Origin: Cafeteria roenbergensis
Taxonomy: Eukaryota; Sar; Bigyra; Bicosoecida; Cafeteriaceae
NCBI GenBank assembly: GCA_008330645.1
Contig: VLTN01000005.1
Location: 806,001 to 870,000 of the forward strand
Reading direction: 5' to 3'
Length of the DNA: 64,000 nucleotides
Shown here: piece by piece, positions 53,007 to 63,008 of the stretch
Position numbering within the stretch: position 1 is the first letter of the stretch
How the letters are laid out: each line of letters begins with the position of its first letter
Notes under the pieces: model-generated
The model's input: the letters and a program-made list of their open reading frames with translations, nothing else
Database searches by the model: none
What the model was told of the DNA's origin: nothing
Position numbers and translations under genes: made by a program

Positions 53007-56000
53007 GGCAGACCCGTTCGCCAAGTCCAAGGAGCTCTTCGAGCTGGTGAGGCACGCGGCGGCAAGGCGGGCAACTGCCCGGCAAGTTCCTCCGCCTGCG
53101 CTGCCCACACTCCCGCCGCCCCCCGCCCCCCGGCCACGCTGCCCCGCCCGCTCGTCCTCGCCTGGGCCACCATGACGTGTGCGCTTGCGCAGGCAAGGAC
53201 GCACGAGTCCTGCAGCAACGGCATGTCGGCCACGGCCGTGACGCACCAGGCTGTTCAGGAGCTCTTGTCCACGCTCGAGGGCGGAAACGGCACCAGCGAC
53301 GCGTGAGCACGCCGCACGGGAGCGTTCCCCTTGCCCCACAACCCGCGCTTGCTGCTTGCGTGCGTCTGCTGCGCCCCAACAGAAATCCGCCCGCCGGCCG
53401 CGGGCGCATGCCCCGGCAACCAGGGCCGGCTCCGCGGCAGCGATTCCCGCCCGCCTCTCGCCCCTCCGCAACGCCGAGGCCCGCGCTCACGCCCCTTCTG
53501 GCGCGCTCGTGCACCCCGTCCGGCGCGGCCGCAGGCGCGCTTCGTGGCGCCGGTACCTGGAAGCCAGCATCGCTCACCTGAAGGAGCTGGAGCCGGTGGC
53601 CAAGCATGTGTTCGCCTGGAGGGGCACCCTCGACCGCGCATACGCCCTCGCTGCCGACGGCGAGCGGGCAGCAGGCCTGGGGGAGCCCGCCGTGGCGGCA
53701 GACCGCCTCAGCGGCGCCGCCTGGGCCTGCCTCAAGGTCTGCAAGGCCATCGAGGCCACGACGGGGCCCGGCTCAGCGGGAGCTGCCACGACCACGCCCT
53801 GGGCGTGGTTCTCGGCCGACACACGCGGCCTCTTCGAGCGGGCGACCGGCGCTGCATCGCGCTTCATCGAGCGCGCCGAGAAGCTGAAGGCCCGCCGACC
53901 GCCAGCGGGCGCGGCCAGCGGCACAGGCGCGTCCAGCGGCACGGGCGCATTCGACATGTCGGGCATGGCGGCGGCCCTGCCGGCGGCGGGGCCGGGGCCG
54001 GCTGGGGCCGCTCCGTCGTCGTCGCCGGCCGGCCGCAGCCCCGGCGCGGGGCCGGCGGGGCCGGGCAGAGCCCTTGACCCGGGAGAGCTGGGCGTGCTCC
54101 GGCGGACCTCGCGGATCCAGGGCCGGGTGTTCCTGCCCTGGGCCCCGGCCGACGCCACCGCCCACTTCGACGGGCCGCCCAAATCGTTTGTGGACCGTGA
54201 TGGCGCGCTGGAGCTGTCGGCGCCGCAGCGCGCCCGGTTCAAGGCGTGGCGCCGCGCGACGGACCTGTTCAAGCGCCCCACGGTGCTCGCGGGGGAGCGG
54301 CCGTCCGCCTACAGCGTGACGCAGGAGCTGGTGGGCACCTGCTCCTTCCTCTCCTCCCTGTGTGCGGGAGCGGAGTTTGAGCGCCGCACCGGAAAGCGGA
54401 TCATCTCCGCAGCCATCTACCCCCAGGACGCGGCGGGAAGGCCCGTGCTGAGCCCCAGCGGCCGGTACGCGGTGCGGCTGCAGCTGAACGGCGTCTGGCG
54501 CTGCGTCGTCATCGACGACTTCCTTCCCGCCGACGCGTCCGGCCGCGTGCTCTGCTCGCGATCGAACAACGAGGGCGAGCTGTGGGTCAGCCTGCTCGAG
54601 AAGGCCTTCCTCAAGGTGGTGGGGTCCTACGCGTTCGCGGGCAGCACCTCCTCGAAGGACCTCCACGTGCTCACGGGCTGGCTCCCCGAGACGTGGCGAG
54701 CCTCCCGGAAGGGGTTCGACCCAACGCACGCATGGAACCGCCTCCTCGGTGGCCACCGCTGCGGCGACGTGCTCGCCTCGCTGGGCACGTCGGAGCTCTC
54801 CAAGGCGCAGGAGGAGTCTCTCGGACTCGTCTCCGGCCACGCATACGCCGTGCTCGACGTGGCGGAGGTTCCCCCGGCCGCGGCGCCCGAGCCGCTTCGG
54901 CGCGCAGCGGCGGCCCGGGCGGCGGCCTCCCCCGGCGGCTCTGCAGGGAGCTCTGCCGTGCGCGTGATGAAGATCAAGAACCCGTGGGGCCGGCGGCGGT
55001 TTCGCGGAAGGCTTGCCTTCGAGCGCCGCGAAGTGTGGACGCCGGCGCTGTGCTCGGCGCTGCGGGTGGGCGACGCGGACATGGCGTCGGCCGTGGACAA
55101 CGGGGTGTTTTGGGCGACGTGGGAGGAGGTGCTGGAATATTTCCCGGACATATACTTGAGCTGGCAGCCGTCGCTGCTGCCTCACAGGGCGGTGCGGCAC
55201 GGGTGCTGGCCGCTGGCGTCGCCCGGCCCGCGGAAGGACAACCACTCGTTCATGTACTGCCCGCAGTACCGGGTGCAGCTCGACGGCGCGGACGGGGCGG
55301 GGGCAGGGTCTGGCCGGGGGCAGGTGGTGTGGATGCTGGTGACGCGCCACGTCACGGCCATCGAGACGGACAAGCAGGAGGCGTTTCCCACCGACGCCTC
55401 TGGTCAGTACGTTCCGCGCGGGCGGAGCGCGGCGGCCGCTGCCGACGCGGGCGGGCCGGCGGCGGAGCGCGCGTTCATGGCTCTGCACGTGTTCGCGGCG
55501 GAGGGGACGATCGACGAAGCCGGGTCGCACGCGTCGACGGCGGGAGTGGCGGGCGGCGTGGGCTTCAGCTCGGTGCACTCGCCCGCGGCGGCCGCAGCGG
55601 ACGGCGATGGCGCCGGCGCCGGCGCTGCCCGGTCTGGCGCGGGGGTGGCCTGCTCGAGCGGCGCGCTGGCCGGCGAGCGGGTGTTCTTCCCGGCGGACGC
55701 CAAGGTCAGGGGCATGTACAGCAACTCACCCTACCTGCTCACGCGCGTGGAGCTGGCGCCGGGCTCGGGCGAGCAGCTGCTGACGCTTGCGCTGTCGCAG
55801 CTGGAGCGGACGGCCGACGTCGACTACACGCTCTCGGTGTTCGCGTCGTGCCCCGTGTCGCTGGCGCCGGTGCCGCAGACGCTCTCGCAGTTTGCGCCCG
55901 TGGCGTCGGGTGCCTGGGGGCCTGGCACGGACGGCGGTCGCTCCTCCTCCGGGCGGTTCTTCGAAAACCCCCAGTTCTGCCTCGAGGTCGCCGCCGAGGA

Positions 56001-56271
56001 CGACGTGCAGCTCACGCTCAACGGCCCGTCCTCGCAGTCCATAGGCATGCGCGTCTTCAAGGGTGCGGACGGGGCGCGAGTGACCTCGTTCCGCACCGAA
56101 GAGGCCTTCGCCCCCAAGTTCTTCGGCAAGTGCTTCGTCACGTGCATCGCCCGAGCGCTGCCCCCGGGCAAGTACACCGTGGTTGTCGCCACGTGGGACC
56201 AGGGCGTACACGCCAGGTTCAACCTCATCGCATCGGGGTCGCGCGCCGCGCCCAGGCTGACGCCGCTCTGA
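53005..56271 (+). CDS. Calpain-7/PalB-type cysteine protease
   Basis: Exons 53005-53046, 53193-53302 and 53535-56271 give 962 residues. The first about 130 residues form an MIT-like helical bundle starting MADPFAKSKELFEL, the part that binds ESCRT-III in relatives. The CysPc domain (about 54280-55180) carries TQELVGTCSFLSSL with the oxyanion Gln six residues before the catalytic Cys, GLVSGHAYAVLD with His, and MKIKNPWG with Asn, so the triad is complete. DNGVFWATWEEVLEYF and IYLSWQPSL follow, then two C2-like beta domains with YSNSPYLLTRVEL, as in CAPN7. An Ala/Gly-rich linker separates MIT and protease parts. The family acts at endosomes and, in fungi, in pH signalling. No EF-hands, as expected. 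Confidence 0.93.
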
Positions 56272-56671
56272 GAGGCCCCCAGACCGCCACGCCAAGTCAG
56301 TGAGTGCGCGTATGTGCGTATGTGTGCGTATATGTGTGCGTGGGTGTTCCTGTCTGTGGAGCTCGACGCTGTCGCGGGCTGACGGGAAGGCTCGGCCTCG
56401 AAGCGGAATCGGACATCGACCAGGCTCGCACTCTCAACGCACGCAGCGCATGCCAACGTCGACTCCGGGGCTGGGCCGCGAGGCGCGCACCCTCTCGACG
56501 ACCTGGCGGGCGGCAGCAGCAGCGCTGGCGATTTGCAGAGCCGGCAGAGAGATCTGTCGACGGCAAGCCAATCGATCGAAGCCACGCACGGGTCTGCTCA
56601 CGCACTCCCGCAGGCTGACAAGCCGGCCCGACTCCGTGACGGCAGTCCGATCCGCAGCCCGATCGCTCTCC
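56272..56671. other. Gap with TG-rich tract
   Basis: A tract of GTGCGTATGTGTGCG-like units at about 56297-56347 begins 26 bp after the calpain stop and may belong to its 3' UTR. The rest shows no gene. Confidence 0.55.
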
Positions 56672-58128
56672 ATGGCCGCCTCCACCGCCACCAAGCTCAC
56701 TCTGGTGGTGCGTCCGGTCGCGCCAAAGACGCAAGCGACGCAAGTGTGGCTGGTGACGAAAATGGTCTGCTGTCGCCGCGCTGTGACGGGCCACGCGCCC
56801 CTCACCCCGCTCGCCGTGCTCGGTGGTGCCTGACCGCGCGCAATCGCAGAACAACCCTGTGTGCCCCTTTGGCGCGCGCGCACACATCGCTGCGGCCGAG
56901 GTGAGCACCGCGTCGCCCGTTTGCACTTGTGACGGACCCTCGCGGGGCTGCCGCTTCCCGCTCCGCCCCGCGGCTCCCCGCTCCCCCCGCCTGTGCTTGG
57001 CCCGTACAGGCCCGCGCACGCGTAGCCTTGGGCGGGATCTACCTCAGTCCGCCTCGCCTGTTGTGCTCGTGCGTGCCCCCTGCGCGCTGCAGCACCTGAA
57101 GGAGGGCGACTACGAGGTCCGCGTGGCGTCGCTGTCTGACAAGCCCCAGTGGTTCACTGACATCTACCGCAAGGCCATCGGCAGCGACCAAACCAGCACC
57201 GGTGAGTCTTCGCAGGCGCTCGGCCTGCCGCTGGCGCGTCTCGGTATGTGCGGGCAGGGGGGGCTGGTCGCGCAAGCATCGCATCGGCGCGCTGGAGGAT
57301 GACGTGTTTGGCATGCTGCTGCCCGCGGCTTGTCGTCCCCGAATGCGCTCCCCAAGGCCTGCGCTTGCCGACTGTGGTTCCCGCGAGTACGCGCAGGCAA
57401 GGTGCCGGTCATGCAGGACGGCGACACGGTGCTGTGCGAGTCGGCCATCGTCGCGGAGTACATCGACCGCAAGTTCGCCGCCGACGAGGGCTCCCGCCTC
57501 CTGTCCGACGACCCCCTCAAGCGCGCGGAGGCCCAGCTCTTCGTTGAGCAGTTCGGCAGCCGCGTGGTGGGCGGCTTTTACAAGATGCTCTGGGCTCCCG
57601 CTGGCGAGAAGCGCGACGCCGCACTCGCGTGAGCCAAGCCGCTGCCTGTCGACCGGCGCGGGGCTGATTCCCGGCCGGAGCCCCCTCACGGCGCCCGTCT
57701 GCAAGCGCGCGTGGCGTCCGGCCCCGCCCCTCCCCTTCCCCCCCTGTAGTGGCCACTGCCAACCCCCCCCCCCCCCGCGTCCCCCCCCGCCGCCGCCTCA
57801 ACGCCGCAGCGCGTACACGGAGACGATGAAGGACCTTGACGAGGCGCTCCGGGCGAAGGACGCTCGCTCCGGCACTGCCGGCCCGTTCTTCGACGGCGTG
57901 CGCTTCGGGTGGGTCGAGGTGATGCTCTTCCCTTGGCTGGCGCGCCGCTCCGCGCTGTCTGTGCACCGCGGGTGGGAGTTGCCGTCGGGCGCCGGGTTCG
58001 AGCGCGTCAACGCGTGGGTTGCCGCGTGCACCGCACGGCCCTCGGTGGTCGCCAACACCACCCCGGGCGACTACTACGCTGCGCAGTACAAGTCCTACGC
58101 TGAGAAGGGCGACGCGGCAACCGCCTGA
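56672..58128 (+). CDS. Glutathione transferase, omega/lambda-like
   Basis: Five exons, 56672-56707, 56850-56900, 57093-57201, 57397-57628 and 57810-58128, join in frame to 248 residues. The N-terminal thioredoxin fold reads LTLVNNPVCPFGARAHIAAA, with the cysteine-type active site CPFG found in omega, lambda and dehydroascorbate-reductase GSTs rather than a Ser or Tyr site. The glutathione-binding KVPVMQDGDTVLCESAIVAEYID follows. The all-helical C-terminal domain ends DYYAAQYKSYAEKG. Such enzymes reduce dehydroascorbate or deglutathionylate substrates in the cytosol. The cis-Pro is in KVPVM, and Glu-Ser after it contacts the gamma-glutamyl group. Intron 4 contains long C tracts before its acceptor. 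Confidence 0.9.
57758..57790 (+). repeat. Poly-C tracts in GST intron 4
   Basis: Runs of C precede the acceptor at 57809. A similar C run precedes the CAG acceptor of the large exon of the AIFM3-like gene (near 50020-50032). In this genome the polypyrimidine tract appears to be C rather than T. Confidence 0.6.
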
Positions 58129-58407
58129 GCCGCTGCCACAGTGCGTGTGTCCCGACGTGCATGCATCGCGATGCGCCGATCGAGTGCTTGCGCCCGCCGC
58201 CACGCACCCCCCACACGCGACTGCGCACGGCTCGTGTCAACCACGGGTTTGCGGGCCAGAACCCAGTCTCCCTGTGGGCCACGCTGGCGCCAGACACGGT
58301 GTGGTGCCGGCTCTCTTGAGCGGGGCAGAGCAGGCAGTTGCCGTGGAAGGCATGCCCGCCGAGGCGGCGGCGGCAGCCGGCGGCGCGCACAGCAGCCCGC
58401 CCCGTTG

Positions 58408-60302
58408 ATGGCGAAGCCCTCGGCTCTTCTGCAGGCCCTCCTGCTCCTCGCCGCCGCGTCTGCGGAGGCGGGCGAGGATGCGGGAGGCCTGCTCTGGGTC
58501 GACGCGCAACCAGCGCAGACCTGGGCATCCGGCGCCCTCAGTGCGTCGAACGCCGCGGCTGCCGCGGGCGTGCGTGGCTCCGCCCGGCGCGTGAGCGAGT
58601 CAGATGCGAGCGAAGCCGCCACCGCGGAGGCATCGCGGCAGCGGTGCAGCGCTTCCTCCGGCTGTGCGTCGTGCACGGCCGAAGGAACCTGCGAAAGCTG
58701 CGTCAACTCGGACTTCGCGCTGTCGTCGGGCCAGTGCGTGTACTGCCCGGTGCGCTGGGGCTTCAACGCTTGGGAAGGAAACTGCTATTACCCGTGCCGT
58801 GAGCCAAGGGGCAGGCGATTCCGCCCGTGGCGCAGCGCGCGAGGCGCGAATGCGGGTCGCCGTCGCGCGGCGCATTTCCGCAAGAAGCCACGGAGAAAGT
58901 CGCTCCCGCCGCATGTCGCGTGACCTTTGCTCCCCAATCTCGCTCCCCGCCCCCCGCCCGCGCCGCAGCCTCTACCCACCCAATCTTTGCCATGGGAAGG
59001 TGCTACGGCTGCAAGGCGGGCATGTACATTTCGTCCTTGTCCGCGGGCTGCCAGCCCTGCAGCACCGGCTGCGAGACCTGCACCGGGCCGGGCATCACAC
59101 CAGACACCTGCTCGTCGTGCGCGGCTGGGCCTGCTGGCGAGGCGTGCCGCTTGCTTCAGCCGGCCTCGCCCACGCCGTCCCCCACACGCACGCCTCCGTC
59201 CGCATCGCCAACGCGGCCGCCGCCCTCGAGCTCGCCGCAGCCCCAGCCCTCCGTCGCTGCCCCGCCCCCCGTGCGTAGCCCCGCTATCCCGGTTCCGACC
59301 TCCACTTCCGCCCCGTGGCATGGCCACGACGACGATGACGACGGCCACGACGATGATGACGGAGGGCCAGGCGGCGGTCTCTCGCCCAGCCCCTCCGCCC
59401 GCCCCGACTCCGCGCTCGACGGCGCGTCCAGCTCCTCGGGCGACTCCACCTTGCGTGAGGGGGCCCCATTCGGGTTGGTTCTGGGGGTAGCGGGAGCGTG
59501 TTTCGTGGTGCTCGGCGCGATGGGCGCAGTTGTCCGTTGCATCACCGGCCAGCCGAACGTCCTCTCAGCAGCCTCTGATCTCTCTCGGCACCGTGCCCCG
59601 AGCCCCCTCAGCTTGGCTGGGGTTGTGCACGCCTGGCGGGTCCGCGCTGCCCGTCGCCGACAGGCCACCCGTGTCGCGTCAGCAGACGCATCGGCGGATC
59701 TTTCCTCCGGATCCATCGCTGACGCGGCAGCAGGTGAAGGCGCCGGCACGCGTCAGCCGCGCGACGGCCATGTGCGGCATCCCGGCGCAGCCGCTGCCGC
59801 ATCCGCCGCTGCCGCCGCCCCAATGGCAGCAGCAGCAGCAACAACAACATCAGCAACAGCAGCAGCAGCAGCAGCCCCCCGGGTCCCGTTCCACAGGCTC
59901 AGCCCCGGCAGCGCCACTCGCCTGGAGGCGGCTCGGGCCAGACGCGCCGCCTCCACCCCTCCCCGCCGGCCCAACCGCCGGCAGCCGCCGTCCCCGCCAG
60001 CGAACGAAACCTCATCTGCGACTGCCACGGCAATTGCCTGGCCGGGCGAACCCGCTCCTGCGCCCGCCGCGCCCGCCACCCCCCGCCGCCCGGCCCCCGC
60101 GTCTGAGGGCGGCGGACCCACTTGCGTTCTCTGTCTGTGCGCGCCCGCTTCGGTGGTGCTTGCGCCCTGCGGCCACGTCTGCATCTGCGAGAACCAGGCG
60201 TGCGCGGGCGGGTTCGCGCGCCTGGAGGAAGCTGCGAGGCGATGCCCCCTCTGCCGCGTGCCGGTGGCGCACATGATCCACGGCACGGGGCCGAAGCGCT
60301 AG
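58408..60302 (+). CDS. Membrane protein with Cys-rich ectodomain and C-terminal RING
   Basis: Exons 58408-58798 and 58969-60302 give about 574 residues. The signal peptide is ALLQALLLLAAASAEA. The ectodomain has furin/growth-factor-receptor-like cysteine spacing: CSASSGCASC, TCESCVNSD, QCVYCPVRWG, then after the intron CYGCKAGMYI, CQPCSTGCETC and CSSCAAG. A Pro/Ser/Thr stalk with a His/Asp cluster (about 59310-59360) leads to a membrane helix FGLVLGVAGACFVVLGAMGA (about 59470-59530). The cytoplasmic part is Ala/Gln/Pro-rich and ends in a RING-HC finger, CVLCLCAPASVVLAPCGHVC then CPLCRVPV. It is probably a membrane E3 ubiquitin ligase. The exact acceptor of exon 2 is inferred from frame. Confidence 0.82.
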
Positions 60303-60657
60303 CCGAGCGCGCGCGCCCGTGCGGCCCGGTCCAGCCGGCCAGCGGTTTCGCCTCAACAGCGCGCTGCAGCAGCGTGCTATGCGCAAGCGGGGCCAGTTGC
60401 TTGGGCTCTGCTTGCCATGGCCCCCACACCCGTCGCCATCTGCAGCGCAGCGGCTTACGGGATGCGCTGCCGAGCTGCCGCTGGGGAGGAATGGCTCGCC
60501 CTCCGGTGCGCCCGGCAGCAGCGCGCGGCCCCGCATTCGCGGCCGCAATTGCGAAATGAAATATGAGTGTGTTGTCGTTTTGTGTTGGGGACTCAGCCAA
60601 CGGATGCCTATTTCAAGCAGGACTCTGACACGCCGGGCCGCGGCCCCGGACAGCACC
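60303..60657. other. Convergent gap, RING gene and ELP3
   Basis: No minisatellite is seen here, unlike the other two convergent gaps. An AT-richer stretch (about 60540-60600) may hold the ELP3 poly(A) region. One GCGGTTTC word lies near 60343. Confidence 0.45.
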
Positions 60658-62837
60658 TCACACCCACTCCTCAAGGGGGCTCTGCCCGCTCTCCGCCGCT
60701 GCTGGCAACTGGCTGCAATCAAGTCCCTCCCACTGCAGCGCAAGCGACTCCCACTCGGCCTGGGGGCTGGCGGCGGCATCGCCAGCAGCTCCGCCGGCGG
60801 CATCGCCGGCAGCTCCGCCGGCGGCATCGCCGGCAGCTCCCGCGCCACCCCCGTTCGCGGCAGAGCTCCCCCCAGCCGGGGCGCCGGCTCCTGCGCCCCG
60901 GGCAGCCACGCCGCCGCCGACAGCGGGTCCGGGCTGCGCTGCCCCGCCAAAGTCGCGCACCATGTACGGCCCGTGGAGGCTGTATCCCATGCGGCGGTAG
61001 AAGTGACGCGTGCCCACCCCCGAGATCACCAGCACCCTGGTAGAGCCGTGCTCCTGCGTTGCGATGCGCGCGGCCTCCGCCATGAGGAGCGTGCCGAATC
61101 CGCGGTGCTGAAACTTTGAGTTGTCCCGCCCGCCCACGGCAACGGCCGTGCCGTACACGTGGAGCTCGCGCACCATGCTGGCCCGCCGCCCCGCCGCCTC
61201 GGGGCGGAATGCCTCCCCGCTGAGGCGCCTGAGGCGGAGCATCCCCACGAGGATGTCCTGGTCGGCGTCCTCGAAGCTGAGGAACGTCTCCCAGCCGCCG
61301 TTGGCCCAGTAGTCCCGGCGCACCAGCTCCACGTGGTCGGGCCGCACGCGGTGGTGGATGTCCTTGATCCCCACCTCGCGGGCGCGGATGTCGCGGCACG
61401 CCAGCCCCAGGTCCCGCATGCGAGCGAGGGCCCGCTCGCGGAGGTTCCCGTGCTCCACCCCCGAGGTCACGAGCGGCATGGGGATGTCGCGCTGCACGCG
61501 GTACACGCGCGTCCACGGCGGCACCATCGCGAGCACGCGCGCCGTCAGGTCCACCAGCACGTCGGGCGGGTAGTTGCGGTAGGCGCCCGCGCGCCACAGC
61601 TCGTACAGCCCCGTGCCGCGCAGCACCAGCGTCGGGTAGAGCTTGATCCCGTCGGGGCGAAACCGCGGGTCCTCGAACAGCTCCCGGAACCCCTGCAGGT
61701 CCCGCTCGAACCCCATGGAGGGTAGGTCCGGCATCATGTGGGTGACCACCTTGAAGCCAGCGTCCTTTGCCAGCTCGAAGGAGTGGGACACGGCGGCGAC
61801 GGTGTGCCCGCGGTTCGTGTCCCTGGCCACGTCCTCGTATACGGACTGCACGCCGATCTCGATGCGCGTGCAGCCGTAGCGCAGCATGTCGTTGAGGTGC
61901 GGGCGCAGGCAGTAGTCGGGCCTGGTCTCGATGGTGATTCCCACGCACTTGGCCGAGGACTGCTCGGACAGGCGGACGGCCTCGTCCACGCCGCCCGACG
62001 AGTGGCCCGACAGCGCGTCGTGCAGAGCCGCGATGAAGCCCTCCCTGTAAGCTGGGTCCAGCGACATGAACGTGCCGCCCATCACAATGTACTCCACCTT
62101 GTCCGCGGGGTGACCGAGGCGGCGCAGGGCGTCCAGCCGCGTGCGGGCCTGCTCCGCGGGGTCGTACCGCGCGCGGATGGCCCGCATGGAGGTGGGCTCG
62201 TACCCGGTGTACGCCTGAGTGCTGTACTCGAAGTCGCTGTCCGGCCCGCCGGGGCAGTACACGCAGACGTCGCCCGTGTACGCGATGTGAGGGCAGCGGT
62301 GCGGCTTGCACATGAGCGCAACGACGGCCACGCCCGAGGCCGACCGCACCGGGCGCGCCTTGAGGAAGGGAAGCAACTTCTCGCGGTGCGTCGACGGCAC
62401 GGCCTGGATGATGTCCACCAGCTTGGGCATCCCGCGCATCCCCACGCGCCGCGCCGCATCGGACTTGAGCTGCGTCAGGTTCACCGGCGTGCGGCTGTCG
62501 TAAGCCTGCGGACACGGGCAGCCCGGGCGAGAGCAGCATCGCCAGCAGCGCGGCAGCGCGCTGCGCCTGCAAACGTCGCAAGCCGAACCGAGGCGCTCGG
62601 GCCGGCGCAGCCCAGACGCACCCTGATCAGCTCCTGCACGACCTCGTCCACCGCCGTGTTGTAAAGCTTGCGCTCGGCCGACACTGCGAGGGCACCGCAA
62701 GCAAAGCGAACACAAGCGCAACCTGGCCCCGGGCAGCCCTTCGAGCCCCTCGCCGCTCGTGGGCGCTGTCACAGCGCGACAGGCTCACCGTTGTCGGCCG
62801 CGTTGGCCTTGGCACCGCGAATGCCGGCGCCTGGCAT
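60658..62837 (-). CDS. ELP3: Elongator catalytic subunit 3 (ELP3)
   Basis: Exons 62837-62789, 62683-62622 and 62505-60658 give 652 residues. The N-terminus reads [16 protein letters not shown], then [18 protein letters not shown]. The radical-SAM cluster cysteines are in [19 protein letters not shown], followed by [20 protein letters not shown] and [13 protein letters not shown]. The acetyltransferase domain has the acetyl-CoA loop [15 protein letters not shown] and ends [22 protein letters not shown]3 places the acetyl-derived carbon on wobble uridine of tRNAs as the catalytic core of Elongator. Normal ELP3 is about 550 residues and ends near GPYM; here about 90 extra Gly/Ala-rich residues follow, encoded partly by a 24-bp repeat. 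Confidence 0.96.
60770..60842. repeat. 24-bp repeat in ELP3 tail
   Basis: GGCGGCATCGCCGGCAGCTC recurs about three times at 24-bp spacing and encodes alternating AAGG and AAGD units in the C-terminal extension of ELP3. Confidence 0.85.
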
Positions 62838-63008
62838 GGCCGCCTCCGGCGCGCGGTGAGGAACTCGCAGCGCCCAGGGCCAGCACCAGTCAGCCCCGTC
62901 AGGCCTTGGCAGAGCCAAACAAATCGGAAATTCTCGTCGTGGGCGCAATCGCCACTCCTGCCGTGGATCGCGCGCACGGCACCCAGGCCACGTGCCCAGC
63001 CGCCTGCA

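Noticed and set aside
54582-56303. Second plus-strand frame overlapping calpain
   Set aside because: Gly/Ala/Arg-rich shadow; the calpain frame contains the complete catalytic triad.
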